A stretch of 64,000 nucleotides of DNA from Treponema sp. Its GTDB lineage: Bacteria > Spirochaetota > Spirochaetia > Treponematales > Treponemataceae. The stretch's first letter is position 1. Each line of letters begins with the position of its first letter. This document shows positions 6,344 through 15,091 of this stretch, piece by piece. The translations under genes were made by a program, and so were the position numbers. The stretch covers positions 1 to 64,000 of the forward strand of contig JAEEYO010000063.1 of assembly GCA_016288205.1 (NCBI GenBank). Direction: 5' to 3'. The notes beneath the pieces are model-generated. The model saw nothing but the letters and a program-made list of their open reading frames with translations, was not told the DNA's origin and did not search any database.

Positions 6344-9300
6344 TCCATCAAAAATCCTTCCAATATGTCCTTTATAAAATTATATCTTCGGGCATAAGAA
6401 TTCTCTACATGAATTAAATCAAAGCCGTGATTTTTGCAGATTTGCTTTTTCTTTTGATCACGTTCTATCACTTTTGGATTTTTTCGGTGTTCAGAACCGT
6501 CAAGCTCAATTGCAAGAACAGGTTCCTCTTTTCCTCTAAAACCCTTTTTATAAATAACAAAATCAAGACTACCTTTGTAGAAAAAATCACAATCAGCTTT
6601 ATTTTTCTCAAACAAATGAGAAAGTTGAACTTCTCGTTTTACACTGTATTTTGCAGTTTCATTCAAAAGGTTCGAAAGAGCATGATTTAGAGTTGTCAAA
6701 AAAGCATCCTCTGTTTCTGTACTATACGGTTTGATTCCAAGTGCACGAGAAGATGTTTCTCTGGAAGTAATTTTACACGAACCGTTTTTCTGAACATATT
6801 CTGCAAGTTCATATAAATCGTCATCTTCTCCATTTTTGTGAAGTCGTTCTAATTCACTTGAACTTGAAAGAAGTATAAGTTTTTCTTTTGCTCTAGAAAC
6901 CGCTACATTCAAAAGTTCCCTATTATTTTTAAGCCAATCGTAAGTCTTGGAATATGTTTTATCGGTAAGTGCAAGAGAAAACAAAATCTCGTCTTTTTCA
7001 TCACCTTGAAAAGCATGGACAGTTCCACAACTAGCTTTGTCCTCAAGGTGTTTTTCCTTAAGCTTATATTCTATTAAATCTTTTTGATTTTTAAACGGTG
7101 TTATGATTCCGATTTTTCTGTCCGAATGATTTATGACATATTCAACAACCTTATCTGCCTCTGGGACTGAAGTATTTTTATCTGAAGAGTAATTTTCTTG
7201 AATATCTAAGAATTCAAGTGACCGCTCATAATAAGCCTTTGATTTTATATTAAGCTGATTATTGTAATATTTTTTATTATTGAATTCGATTATCTCCTTT
7301 GCACATCGATAATGATTGTGCAGAAGTGTTTCTTGACTTACAGAATCACTTGCAAGAAATGCCTTGTAAATTGAATTTTTTATGTAATCATAATTTTCAC
7401 TTACATTGTATTTTATCTTTAATTCCTCGTTAATATTTTTGTCAAGCGTAATAACAGGATTAAGTTGCTGGGGATCTCCTACCAACATAAGAGATTTTCC
7501 ACGAATTATTGGAACAAGAGAAACCGCTGTATTACATTGACTAGCCTCATCAATTATTGTCATATCAAAATAAGTTTTTGCAGCGCCAATCTTTTGGGAT
7601 GAAATACATGTCGCACAGAATATTGGAAATACTTTCTGCATCTTTTCTACATTTTCAGGATTCGAAAAATACTTGTTAAAAGCAGTTGCCAATTTTTGTT
7701 CATCACAAATATCAAGTAGTTCCATAAAATCCTTATATTCTGGAGTAAAAAGTTTTTTCAGGTATTTTACGGAAGTAAAATTTATAAATTGCAAAAGTTT
7801 TTCGCTATTAAAATTCAAAAGAGAAAATGCATCTTCGTCAGTAATGTTTCCAATCTCGCGCAGTTCTTTTTGAATTGCACTTTTTTGCTGTCCTTCAAGA
7901 TTTAATCTTAAAGCCATATTTTCATTCTTGGAAAGCAATGCTTCGATTAACTCTTCTCGATCTTTTAAATCTATCTGCCTCTCATGCTTTTGAAGAAGCT
8001 CCGTAAGTTTTTTGGTCCGTTCAATCTGCTCCTGTTTATTTTGCTTCAAAACATCATCAAAAACATTCAACCGTTCTATAGTAGCAAGAAGTTTTTTTAT
8101 ATAAGCGCAAGTCTCAGGAATCTTTTTGTTGCTTCCAACTCTCAAAATCGGAAAAGGAATTGTGTATCCCCTATATTTTAACGATGAGAGTTTTTCGAAC
8201 ACGCCATCAATCGGATGATTGTTATAGGAAGAAAATAAAACTGTTTTTGAATTGAAAAAAGCCGTAATTATTGTATTGATGATTGTTGTCGTTTTACCTG
8301 TTCCTGGAGGCCCCTGTATATACGCAACAGGATAATTTATTGCATTATGAATTGCAAGAAGTTGATCAAGATTCACATTTTTATCAATTAAAGCTATTGG
8401 AAGGATTTCATCATTTGGTTTTATAGAACGTAATTCTCCAAAAAAAGCTTGAATAGGAACAGTTATCTCTTTTTTAGAATACATTTCAACTATCGCTTCA
8501 TATTCTTTTTCAAGATTCACATTTATATTCCGCTCAAGACAAAGGAAATAAGGCAAATCATCAACAGAACAACCTTTTCGCTTCTGAATATTGTGGGTAA
8601 TTAAATCTTTGATATTTTCAGCATTCTCGTCAAAATTTTCAAGAAGAACCATATCATCATTATCTAAAAAATTCTGAATGTTGTAATGAGAATTCTTGTC
8701 TTTATCATCTTTTGAAATACAGAATTCCGTACAGATTTTTACTTTGTTTCCAGCAATTAAAGTTTTCTTTGCAACATCAAGTCGCACTTCTCTGTAAGCT
8801 AAGACATAAAGGCCTTTGGGCATGTGAACGGAAAGAACATTTAGCGCAAGTTGAAAAAGTAAAGAATTATTATTTTGAATCTTAACTTCTGCCCGCTTTT
8901 TAAAACTGTTCACCATATAACGAAACTGTTCGTCATTTAGGGAATATAATCTGTTCGTAATTTTTGAAGAATCAAGACTTTTTATCAGTTCGTATTCCGT
9001 ATTGAGTTTTGGAAGATCTGCAAGTTTATTACAATCAGAAAGATAGCTAAGAGTTTTCAGATTTGCCACATTGGAAAAAAGCGCACTGTATTTTTGCGGA
9101 TATAAATCAATATCTTCAAGTAATTCCTTATTTGTCTTATAGTAAGTAGATTCCATGACAGAAGATGAAAGAATTTTTTCTATGTAGATAGTCAGTTCTT
9201 TTGTATAAAAATCGCCTATATGTAGTCCCGTAACCTCAAGAGAATTATATTCAAGATTTATGTTGTGAACCGCAATCCAATATTTTGTTTTTTGCGATTC

Positions 9301-9375
9301 CCTATTCTTGTATTCAATATAAAGCCACTTTCCTTCATGAACAGCACGAAAAATATCCTTACAGATGACAGTCAT
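6340..9375 (-). CDS. SF1 helicase with C-terminal PD-(D/E)XK nuclease (DUF2726-like)
   Basis: The 1011-residue protein has three parts. Residues 1-80 (AVHEGKWLYIEYKNRES, then TGLHIG...TIYIEKIL) resemble a WYL-type fold. Residues 320-850 form an Upf1-like superfamily 1 helicase: Walker A GPPGTGKT 355-362, IIDEASQ 607-613, GDPQQLNP 633-640, GTVHAFQGDEKD 784-795 and VAVSRAKEKL 824-833, with a coiled-coil-like insertion at about 440-510. Residues 890-1011 match a DUF2726-type nuclease: SLDFVI with D938, AIELDGSEH with E957 and D959, and a trailing lysine-rich helix. AGGAGA precedes the ATG. It leads the operon with the 61-residue, HNH and winged-helix genes. A DNA helicase-nuclease in a defence cassette is likely but unproven. 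Confidence 0.88.
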   Translation of the reverse strand: MTVICKDIFRAVHEGKWLYIEYKNRESQKTKYWIAVHNINLEYNSLEVTGLHIGDFYTKELTIYIEKILSSSVMESTYYKTNKELLEDIDLYPQKYSALFSNVANLKTLSYLSDCNKLADLPKLNTEYELIKSLDSSKITNRLYSLNDEQFRYMVNSFKKRAEVKIQNNNSLLFQLALNVLSVHMPKGLYVLAYREVRLDVAKKTLIAGNKVKICTEFCISKDDKDKNSHYNIQNFLDNDDMVLLENFDENAENIKDLITHNIQKRKGCSVDDLPYFLCLERNINVNLEKEYEAIVEMYSKKEITVPIQAFFGELRSIKPNDEILPIALIDKNVNLDQLLAIHNAINYPVAYIQGPPGTGKTTTIINTIITAFFNSKTVLFSSYNNHPIDGVFEKLSSLKYRGYTIPFPILRVGSNKKIPETCAYIKKLLATIERLNVFDDVLKQNKQEQIERTKKLTELLQKHERQIDLKDREELIEALLSKNENMALRLNLEGQQKSAIQKELREIGNITDEDAFSLLNFNSEKLLQFINFTSVKYLKKLFTPEYKDFMELLDICDEQKLATAFNKYFSNPENVEKMQKVFPIFCATCISSQKIGAAKTYFDMTIIDEASQCNTAVSLVPIIRGKSLMLVGDPQQLNPVITLDKNINEELKIKYNVSENYDYIKNSIYKAFLASDSVSQETLLHNHYRCAKEIIEFNNKKYYNNQLNIKSKAYYERSLEFLDIQENYSSDKNTSVPEADKVVEYVINHSDRKIGIITPFKNQKDLIEYKLKEKHLEDKASCGTVHAFQGDEKDEILFSLALTDKTYSKTYDWLKNNRELLNVAVSRAKEKLILLSSSSELERLHKNGEDDDLYELAEYVQKNGSCKITSRETSSRALGIKPYSTETEDAFLTTLNHALSNLLNETAKYSVKREVQLSHLFEKNKADCDFFYKGSLDFVIYKKGFRGKEEPVLAIELDGSEHRKNPKVIERDQKKKQICKNHGFDLIHVENSYARRYNFIKDILEGFLME

Positions 9376-9445
9376 AGATTCTCCTATAATTCTTCTAGCA
9401 CAAACGGCGGCATTTAAATCACTTGCAAAAAACTGTTCTTTTTAT

Positions 9446-9474
9446 CTTATATCATATTAAGCTATTTTTAACAA
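9446..9474 (-). promoter_or_regulatory. Promoter of the helicase-HNH operon
   Basis: Minus-strand TTGTTA (9474-9469) and TATAAG (9451-9446) with a 17-base spacer lie about 70 bases before the helicase start. The surrounding 9376-9568 gap is AT-rich and holds no other gene. Confidence 0.5.
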
Positions 9475-9568
9475 CACTTTAATACGTCTAACTTACGGCT
9501 TCAGCCGGAACGCCCATATAATTATTCCCTCCCCTCCACCACCGCATTACATTTTTTATAGCGAACTT

Positions 9569-11968
9569 TTAGTTTTCTTCCGAAACCACACGGTAATCCC
9601 AATTGTGCTTGGGATATCTTCCTTTCATCTCCGAGCAAAGTTCCGGCCATGTGTTCTTCCAGAAATTCTCCAGGTCGCTCGTTATCTGCAAGGGTCGGCG
9701 GGCAGGGGAGAGCATTTTGAACAGAAGGGGCACACCCATAATCTTCGGAGTCTCAAGGCAGCCGAAAATCTGCTGTATGATGATTTCCAGAGTCGGAATG
9801 ATTTTCCCGCCATGTTTTTCATAAAGCAGCTTTCTTTTTCTACCGCTCGGCAAAACAAAATCCCTGGGAACATTGCGGTTTATCACCTCGCTTTCCAAAT
9901 AATACTCCAGCGCATGAAACACCACGTCCTCGCTCACCTTCTGCTTGCCCGGCAAAAAGGGTAAAAGCCACTCCTCCGCGCTCGTCTCCAAGCTCTTGTA
10001 TTTCTCCCTGAGCCTGCGTCCGACATCATTTTCCCCGGAAACATTTTCAAGGAAAAATTCCACGCGCATCAAAAATCCCTTCGACGCTTCCCCCAAAGGC
10101 AAAAACGAAAGTCCCTCACTACGAATCTTATTGCAGACAGCCTGCCCGTAATCCCCGTCATCCAAAGGCAAACGACGCTGAGCCAAAATTATCTTTCCGA
10201 AAGCCGTGTACTCAGTCTTTCTAAGGCCGGTTCCGTTTTCTTCAAACTCGCTGAGCGTAAATGTCCTTGAATGTGCCCTGATAAAATCCTCCGCAGCATC
10301 CGCTTCCAGACTCTCATAAGAAAAAATCTTTCCCTGGGTCTCTCCGGCATCCACATCAGGAGCCACAATGTATTTCGGGTAATCCGGCAGCTTTTCCACA
10401 ATCCGAGCCATGCGGCCCGACGGAAACTGATATTTTGCCGCATCATCCGCCTGCTGAATTCCCAATCGGTCAGGATATCCACAGAGTAGTGCACAAGCTG
10501 TGGAAAACTTTGCGAATTTTTGTGGAAAAACAGTGTCCAGACGGTGAGTTTTCAACAGTCCCTGCACTCTGGAAAGCAATTTTTTTCTATATCTTTCCTT
10601 GATTTGCGGGGATTGAAGTCCCTGTGACATAAAATCGAGGGCAATCCCTGTGGAAAACTCAAGCTGATTTTCCGCCGCACCGCTCAAAGCCACACAGGCA
10701 AGTCTTGGATGAAGTCCCGTCCCCAGGCAGATTTTTCCAAGCTCCGTCACATCTCCGTCCCTCATGCAGCCAAGCATCTCCAAAAGAGCCACGGCAGATT
10801 TCCATGCTCCCTCCGAAGGATTGTCCAAAAATCTGAGGCTTTCCCATTCCGCATTTCCCCAAACCACACACTCAAGAACAAGCTGTGCCAAATCTGAGCG
10901 AAGAATTTCCGGCTCCACCTCCTGCGCCAATCTCTCATGCTCGTTCCACAGACGGACGCATTTTCCTTCCCTCACGCGACCGGCTCGACCCATCCTCTGC
11001 CCGGCACTGAAAGCCGAAATTCTCTGCGTCACCAATTTTTCCATGCCCAGCGACTGATTGAAAACATTTCGTCTTGCCCATCCGCTGTCTATCACCACAG
11101 TCACATCAGGAACCGTAAGCGAAGTTTCCGCAATCGCAGAACTTAAAATCACCCGGCGGCGGTCCGACTCATTTTTACGCAAAACCTTTTTCTGCTCATC
11201 CATCGGCACCGAGCTGTGCAAAATACAGATTTCCGCATCCACCTCGGAAAGAGACTCCTGCACCTCGCGTATTTCACGGATCCCCGGCAGAAAGACCAAA
11301 ATGGATCCCGCATCCGCTTCCTTTTGCTCCAGCTCACGGATTACAGCCTTGGAAACCGAAGTTCCGTCTTGATATTCCACCCTCACAGGAAAGAGCCTTC
11401 CGGGAACCGAATAAACGGGGCAGGGATTATTCTCATCCTCTCCCAGATAAGAGCTGATTTTTTTCGCGTTGATTGTAGCGGACATGACCACCACATACAA
11501 ATCATCCCGAAGAGCCATGCTTTCCTTTAAAAAAGCGAGGTCCAAATCCGCATTCAAAGACCGCTCGTGGAACTCATCGATTACCACCACGGAAACTCCG
11601 GCAAGCGACGGATCCTGCTGGATTTTTCTTGTCAAAACGGCTTCGGTCATAAGAGTAAAACGTGTTTTTTCCGAAACACATGAATCCATGTGCATGACGT
11701 AGCCGCAGCTTTCCCCCGGATTTTCTCCAAGCAGCTCCGAGACTCTGTACGCAATATTCAGGACCGCAATCCGGCGTGGCTCCAGCATCAGGATTTTTCC
11801 CGGGAAATTTTTCAAAAGTGCAAGAGGCAGCGCAGTTGATTTTCCGGCTCCAGTTTCCGCAGTCAGCACCAAAAACCGGCTCCTTGATTTTTTCAGCTCA
11901 TCACAAATCGCATCCAGATGCCCGTATATCGGGAGCCCCTCAATGTTCCGTCCGTCGTTATCTGTCAC
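9569..11968 (-). CDS. hrpB: ATP-dependent helicase HrpB
   Basis: The 799-residue DEAH-type helicase has Walker A TAETGAGKST (36-45), DEFHER at 131-136 and the SAT motif about 30 residues later. It ends with the HrpB-specific C-terminal domain (FKMLSPARRPLQITSDLENFW, GRYPKHNWDYRV). HrpB is widespread and nonessential in E. coli, with a poorly defined role in nucleic-acid metabolism. The GTG start overlaps the stop of the upstream transporter gene by four bases (GTGA), so the two are coupled. Length is normal for the family. Confidence 0.93.
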   Translation of the reverse strand: MTDNDGRNIEGLPIYGHLDAICDELKKSRSRFLVLTAETGAGKSTALPLALLKNFPGKILMLEPRRIAVLNIAYRVSELLGENPGESCGYVMHMDSCVSEKTRFTLMTEAVLTRKIQQDPSLAGVSVVVIDEFHERSLNADLDLAFLKESMALRDDLYVVVMSATINAKKISSYLGEDENNPCPVYSVPGRLFPVRVEYQDGTSVSKAVIRELEQKEADAGSILVFLPGIREIREVQESLSEVDAEICILHSSVPMDEQKKVLRKNESDRRRVILSSAIAETSLTVPDVTVVIDSGWARRNVFNQSLGMEKLVTQRISAFSAGQRMGRAGRVREGKCVRLWNEHERLAQEVEPEILRSDLAQLVLECVVWGNAEWESLRFLDNPSEGAWKSAVALLEMLGCMRDGDVTELGKICLGTGLHPRLACVALSGAAENQLEFSTGIALDFMSQGLQSPQIKERYRKKLLSRVQGLLKTHRLDTVFPQKFAKFSTACALLCGYPDRLGIQQADDAAKYQFPSGRMARIVEKLPDYPKYIVAPDVDAGETQGKIFSYESLEADAAEDFIRAHSRTFTLSEFEENGTGLRKTEYTAFGKIILAQRRLPLDDGDYGQAVCNKIRSEGLSFLPLGEASKGFLMRVEFFLENVSGENDVGRRLREKYKSLETSAEEWLLPFLPGKQKVSEDVVFHALEYYLESEVINRNVPRDFVLPSGRKRKLLYEKHGGKIIPTLEIIIQQIFGCLETPKIMGVPLLFKMLSPARRPLQITSDLENFWKNTWPELCSEMKGRYPKHNWDYRVVSEEN
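10475..10657. other. Cluster of DnaA-box-like 9-mers inside hrpB
   Basis: ATATCCACA (10475-10483) and three TGTGGAAAA (10499-10507, 10521-10529, 10649-10657) occur within 183 bases of coding sequence. Each is one mismatch from TTATCCACA. They may be chance products of the codons or a DnaA-binding cluster about 11 kb from oriC. Confidence 0.3.
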
Positions 11969-13068
11969 TTTTCCTCCCCGGATTCCGTACCCTCAGTTCC
12001 ATGCAGAAAGAGCAGCCTCTCATCAATCCTTGCCATGAGTCCAGAAATTCTTCCTGCTTTTTCCACCCGAATTTTTTCTCCAGAAAGCATGTCGAACACG
12101 GCCAAAATCTTTTTGAAAAACCGACCCAGCTTGCCGGGAAGTCTCATCCTTTTGTCAATTATCAGCTGGGAGAAAAATAAAAATCCGCACAAAACGACGC
12201 TCCGCTCCAATCCGTTGAAAATCGCACCCTGAGTAATTTCCAATTTTCCGATGCTGAACAAAACTTTTCCGAGGGGCAAAAATAGATTGGACAAAATGAT
12301 GGAAGCCACAATAAAAAAGGGAGGCAGAATCCGCACTTTTCCGCGTTTTTTGATTTCAAGCAGGACAAGCATCAGAGCAAGCGACAGCCATTTTAAAAGC
12401 AGCCGGTTGGGAATGAGCAGGATGGCAAGCAGAAGGCACGCCGCAACAATATTGGAAACCATATTGAAAATGCGCCCGGATTTTTTTTCGCTTTCTTCCC
12501 CGGAGATTTTTTCCCACTGATTTTTTTTACAACAGGAATCCTCCATAAAAAGCTTAAACCACCGGGATTTTTTTTCAAAGAGATTCGCAAACAGCCCGAG
12601 CAAAAACCCAGTGACTGTGGAAGAGAATATTAGCAGGGGAGCAATATAAAACGCGTTATCTCCGAAAAGCAAAAAACGCGCGCAGACAATCTGGGAAAAA
12701 GCGTTGCCGAGAGCACCAATCATTGAAAGCCCGACATTGGAAATCAGATTTTTCTTGAACAGGAGCCGATGTGCCGTCAGCATCAGGATACCGCTCGAGA
12801 GAGTTCCGCTCAGACTAAAGACAAACACATAGCTGAAAAGAGTTCCTCCAATCAGTGCCTGGGAAAGGATTTTTATCAGAAGCAGCAGAAAGATTTTTCC
12901 GGCGGGGAATTTTTTCAATGAAATCAGGACAGGGAGATTTGCAAGTCCAAGTCTCAAAAAAGGCAGCGGTTTTGGTATAGCATATTCGACGGCGGATAAA
13001 AAAAGACAAAGCCCTCCGAAAAAGGCAAGCTCGTCCGTCATTTCCGTCCTGGATTTTTTTTCTTCCAC
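11965..13068 (-). CDS. Gx/ECF-type transporter, S component fused to a T-like region
   Basis: The 367-residue membrane protein begins with a Gx transporter domain (Hpre_diP_synt_I / ECF substrate-binding type: LAFFGGLCLFLSAVEY.IPKPLPFLRLGLANLPVLI, residues 12-48, and several further membrane spans to about 170). A charged linker follows. A second block of spans at about 205-320 (PPFFIVASIILSNLFLPLGKV) resembles an ECF T (CbiQ-like) component. The fused layout suggests import of a small substrate or precursor, with ATPases encoded elsewhere. The start could be GTG 13068 or ATG 13041; neither has a strong ribosome site. The substrate is not predictable here. Confidence 0.65.
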   Translation of the reverse strand: MEEKKSRTEMTDELAFFGGLCLFLSAVEYAIPKPLPFLRLGLANLPVLISLKKFPAGKIFLLLLIKILSQALIGGTLFSYVFVFSLSGTLSSGILMLTAHRLLFKKNLISNVGLSMIGALGNAFSQIVCARFLLFGDNAFYIAPLLIFSSTVTGFLLGLFANLFEKKSRWFKLFMEDSCCKKNQWEKISGEESEKKSGRIFNMVSNIVAACLLLAILLIPNRLLLKWLSLALMLVLLEIKKRGKVRILPPFFIVASIILSNLFLPLGKVLFSIGKLEITQGAIFNGLERSVVLCGFLFFSQLIIDKRMRLPGKLGRFFKKILAVFDMLSGEKIRVEKAGRISGLMARIDERLLFLHGTEGTESGEEK

Positions 13069-13138
13069 GATTGTAAAAAAGAGTGCCGGTCACATTTCTG
13101 CAACCAGCACTTCCTCTTGAATCTTCTATTCTGAAAAA

Positions 13139-14191
13139 TTATTTTGCGTCAAGAAGCTCGATCTCAAAGACAAGATATGTCTTCGGAGGAATCACATCTC
13201 CCGCACCTCTGTCTCCGTAAGCATATTCCGGAGGAAGAATCACGGTTCTCTTTTCCCCGACCTTCATGTCCTGAACAGTAACATCGAAGCCCTTTATCAT
13301 TCTTCCGTCCGAAGTCGTAAACTCAAGCGGTCCGCGTCCCCTTGACTGATCAAAAACCTCTCCGTTAAGGAAAGAGCCCTTGTAGTGCATTGAGACCTTC
13401 TTGAATGAGCCTGTCTTTGCTCCGGCACCTTCTTTGGTAATCTTGTAGTAAATGCCCGTCTTTCCATCCTTGGTAAAATCAGAGAAATTCTTCTTTATTG
13501 CGTCAAGCTGGGCCTCTACGTAAGCTGCAATCTCAGCCTCTTCTTTTTCTGTCATTTCCTTGAGAATGCGGTTGAAATCAGCCTGAGTGGCCTTAAATTT
13601 CTGGGCGTCCGCACCCTGGCGGTAAATGGTCACGGATTTCATAATCGTGTTCGCCTTGAGTGTGTTAACAACTTTCTGGCTCTCAGCGTCAACGACCTTT
13701 CCGAAGATTGTATGATGTCCGGTCAGCCATGGAGTCGGCACGATGGTGATGAAGAACTGGCTTCCGTTTGTTCCGGCACCCGCATTTGCCATGGCAAGAT
13801 ATCCGGGTTTGTCAAACTTAAGGCTGTCAACAATCTCATCTGGGAATTTATATCCGGGACCTCCTGATCCGTTTCCTTTGGGATCTCCACCCTGAATCAT
13901 AAAATCCTGATCATCACCGTTTGCCTTGCTGATGACGCGGTGGAATTTCAGTCCGTTGTAAAAGGGCTTTCCCTTTGCCGCATCCAGAGTACCCTCGGCG
14001 AGTCCCACGAAATTCGTTACGGTCAGCGGTGTTTCCTTATAAAACAACTCCAGCGAAATGTTTCCGTTTGCAGTCTCAATAACGGCAAACAGACCGTCCT
14101 TTCCTTCAAAAGCCTTATTCATAGCAGGTTTGCATCCTCCAAAAGATAATAAAACGCCACCCAAAAGCAACGCCATAATTGATTTTTTCAT
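13139..14191 (-). CDS. Cyclophilin-FKBP fusion peptidyl-prolyl isomerase lipoprotein
   Basis: The 350-residue protein carries two unrelated prolyl isomerase domains. After a lipoprotein signal (LLSFGGC, Cys near residue 20) comes a cyclophilin domain at about 34-195 (GLKFHRVI, MIQGGDPKGNGSGGPGY, GTNGSQFFIT). A helical linker follows, then an FKBP domain at about 245-350 (VSMHYKGSFLNGEVFDQS, GFDVTVQDMKVGEKR, PPEYAYGDRG, LVFEIELLD). ATG 14191 is preferred over 14227 because GGAAGAGG precedes it and it starts the signal peptide. It should act as an envelope folding catalyst. Such cyclophilin-first fusions (CFBP) have been reported from treponemes, which supports the organism assignment. Confidence 0.92.
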   Translation of the reverse strand: MKKSIMALLLGGVLLSFGGCKPAMNKAFEGKDGLFAVIETANGNISLELFYKETPLTVTNFVGLAEGTLDAAKGKPFYNGLKFHRVISKANGDDQDFMIQGGDPKGNGSGGPGYKFPDEIVDSLKFDKPGYLAMANAGAGTNGSQFFITIVPTPWLTGHHTIFGKVVDAESQKVVNTLKANTIMKSVTIYRQGADAQKFKATQADFNRILKEMTEKEEAEIAAYVEAQLDAIKKNFSDFTKDGKTGIYYKITKEGAGAKTGSFKKVSMHYKGSFLNGEVFDQSRGRGPLEFTTSDGRMIKGFDVTVQDMKVGEKRTVILPPEYAYGDRGAGDVIPPKTYLVFEIELLDAK

Positions 14192-14205
14192 TTTATACCT
14201 CTTCC

Positions 14206-15006
14206 TTAAAACTGACTTATGAACCACTTGTAAATTGCGTCCAGACGAGACGTGAATGAGCTGTTCATGGAATTCTCAAGGATTGCCAGGGCAGGGAATT
14301 TCGCCTGAACCAGCATGTAGACCATGATGTCCTCTCCACAATCGATTATGACCAAATTTATTTTCAGGTTTCCGTTGTTGATTCCCTTAATCGGTCCTAC
14401 ATAAAGCGGAGTTGTGTTGGTAAAGCATGAGCTCACTTCAGAAGCCGTCTGGCGGTAATCCATCCTGTAATTTGTCTTTCCGAATGAGTTGTCGTTCTGC
14501 ATGCAGTAAAGGACCTTTCCGTCCGCACTTCCGGCAGTGTCATCCGCCACCTTGGTTCTGTCCTTGGGTCCCTTGATTGTATAAGCCTCTTTGTAAAGGG
14601 TCTCAAGCTTTCCGTCGCTGTAATACTTCATTCCCTGCATCTTGCTGACAGAGCGAATCACCTTGGAGGCATACTCTATGTTCGTCTTTGACGGATTTCC
14701 CGATCCCAATTTTGACTTGGGCATGAGATAGAGATTTTCCACTATGAAAACAGGATCCTCAGAATTCGTCCAATTTTTGGTGGAAGCCTTTGCCAAAGTA
14801 GTATTCGGAGTAAGGGTCAGTTTAACATTGGTCTTCTTATAATAACTATAGGTTATCTGTCCGTCCTTCTTCAATTTTGAATAGGTAGCGGAATCAACCA
14901 AAGCCGACGCATCATAAGCTGCTGCTGAGAATGCCGTACAAGCTGCGAAAACAATACCGAAGATAAAAACGCGAATGCCAAAGCGATTGTTAATATGAAG
15001 TTTCAT
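14206..15006 (-). CDS. Secreted protein of unknown function
   Basis: The 266-residue protein starts with a signal peptide (RFGIRVFIFGIVFAACTAFSAAAYD). ATG 15006 is used because AAGGAG lies seven bases upstream; a GTG six bases earlier is less likely. The mature part is rich in Ser, Thr and Tyr with beta-strand-like stretches. No family is recognised. It lies 14 bases before the cyclophilin-FKBP gene and is probably co-transcribed with it, so it may be an envelope protein of the same expression group. Confidence 0.7.
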   Translation of the reverse strand: MKLHINNRFGIRVFIFGIVFAACTAFSAAAYDASALVDSATYSKLKKDGQITYSYYKKTNVKLTLTPNTTLAKASTKNWTNSEDPVFIVENLYLMPKSKLGSGNPSKTNIEYASKVIRSVSKMQGMKYYSDGKLETLYKEAYTIKGPKDRTKVADDTAGSADGKVLYCMQNDNSFGKTNYRMDYRQTASEVSSCFTNTTPLYVGPIKGINNGNLKINLVIIDCGEDIMVYMLVQAKFPALAILENSMNSSFTSRLDAIYKWFISQF

Positions 15007-15091
15007 AGCCACACTCCTTAATGGTTTATGGGAATCTCCAAAAAATCAATTTTTCGGAGCTCCCGGTCAGATTTAGGAAAACGCGGTTTCC

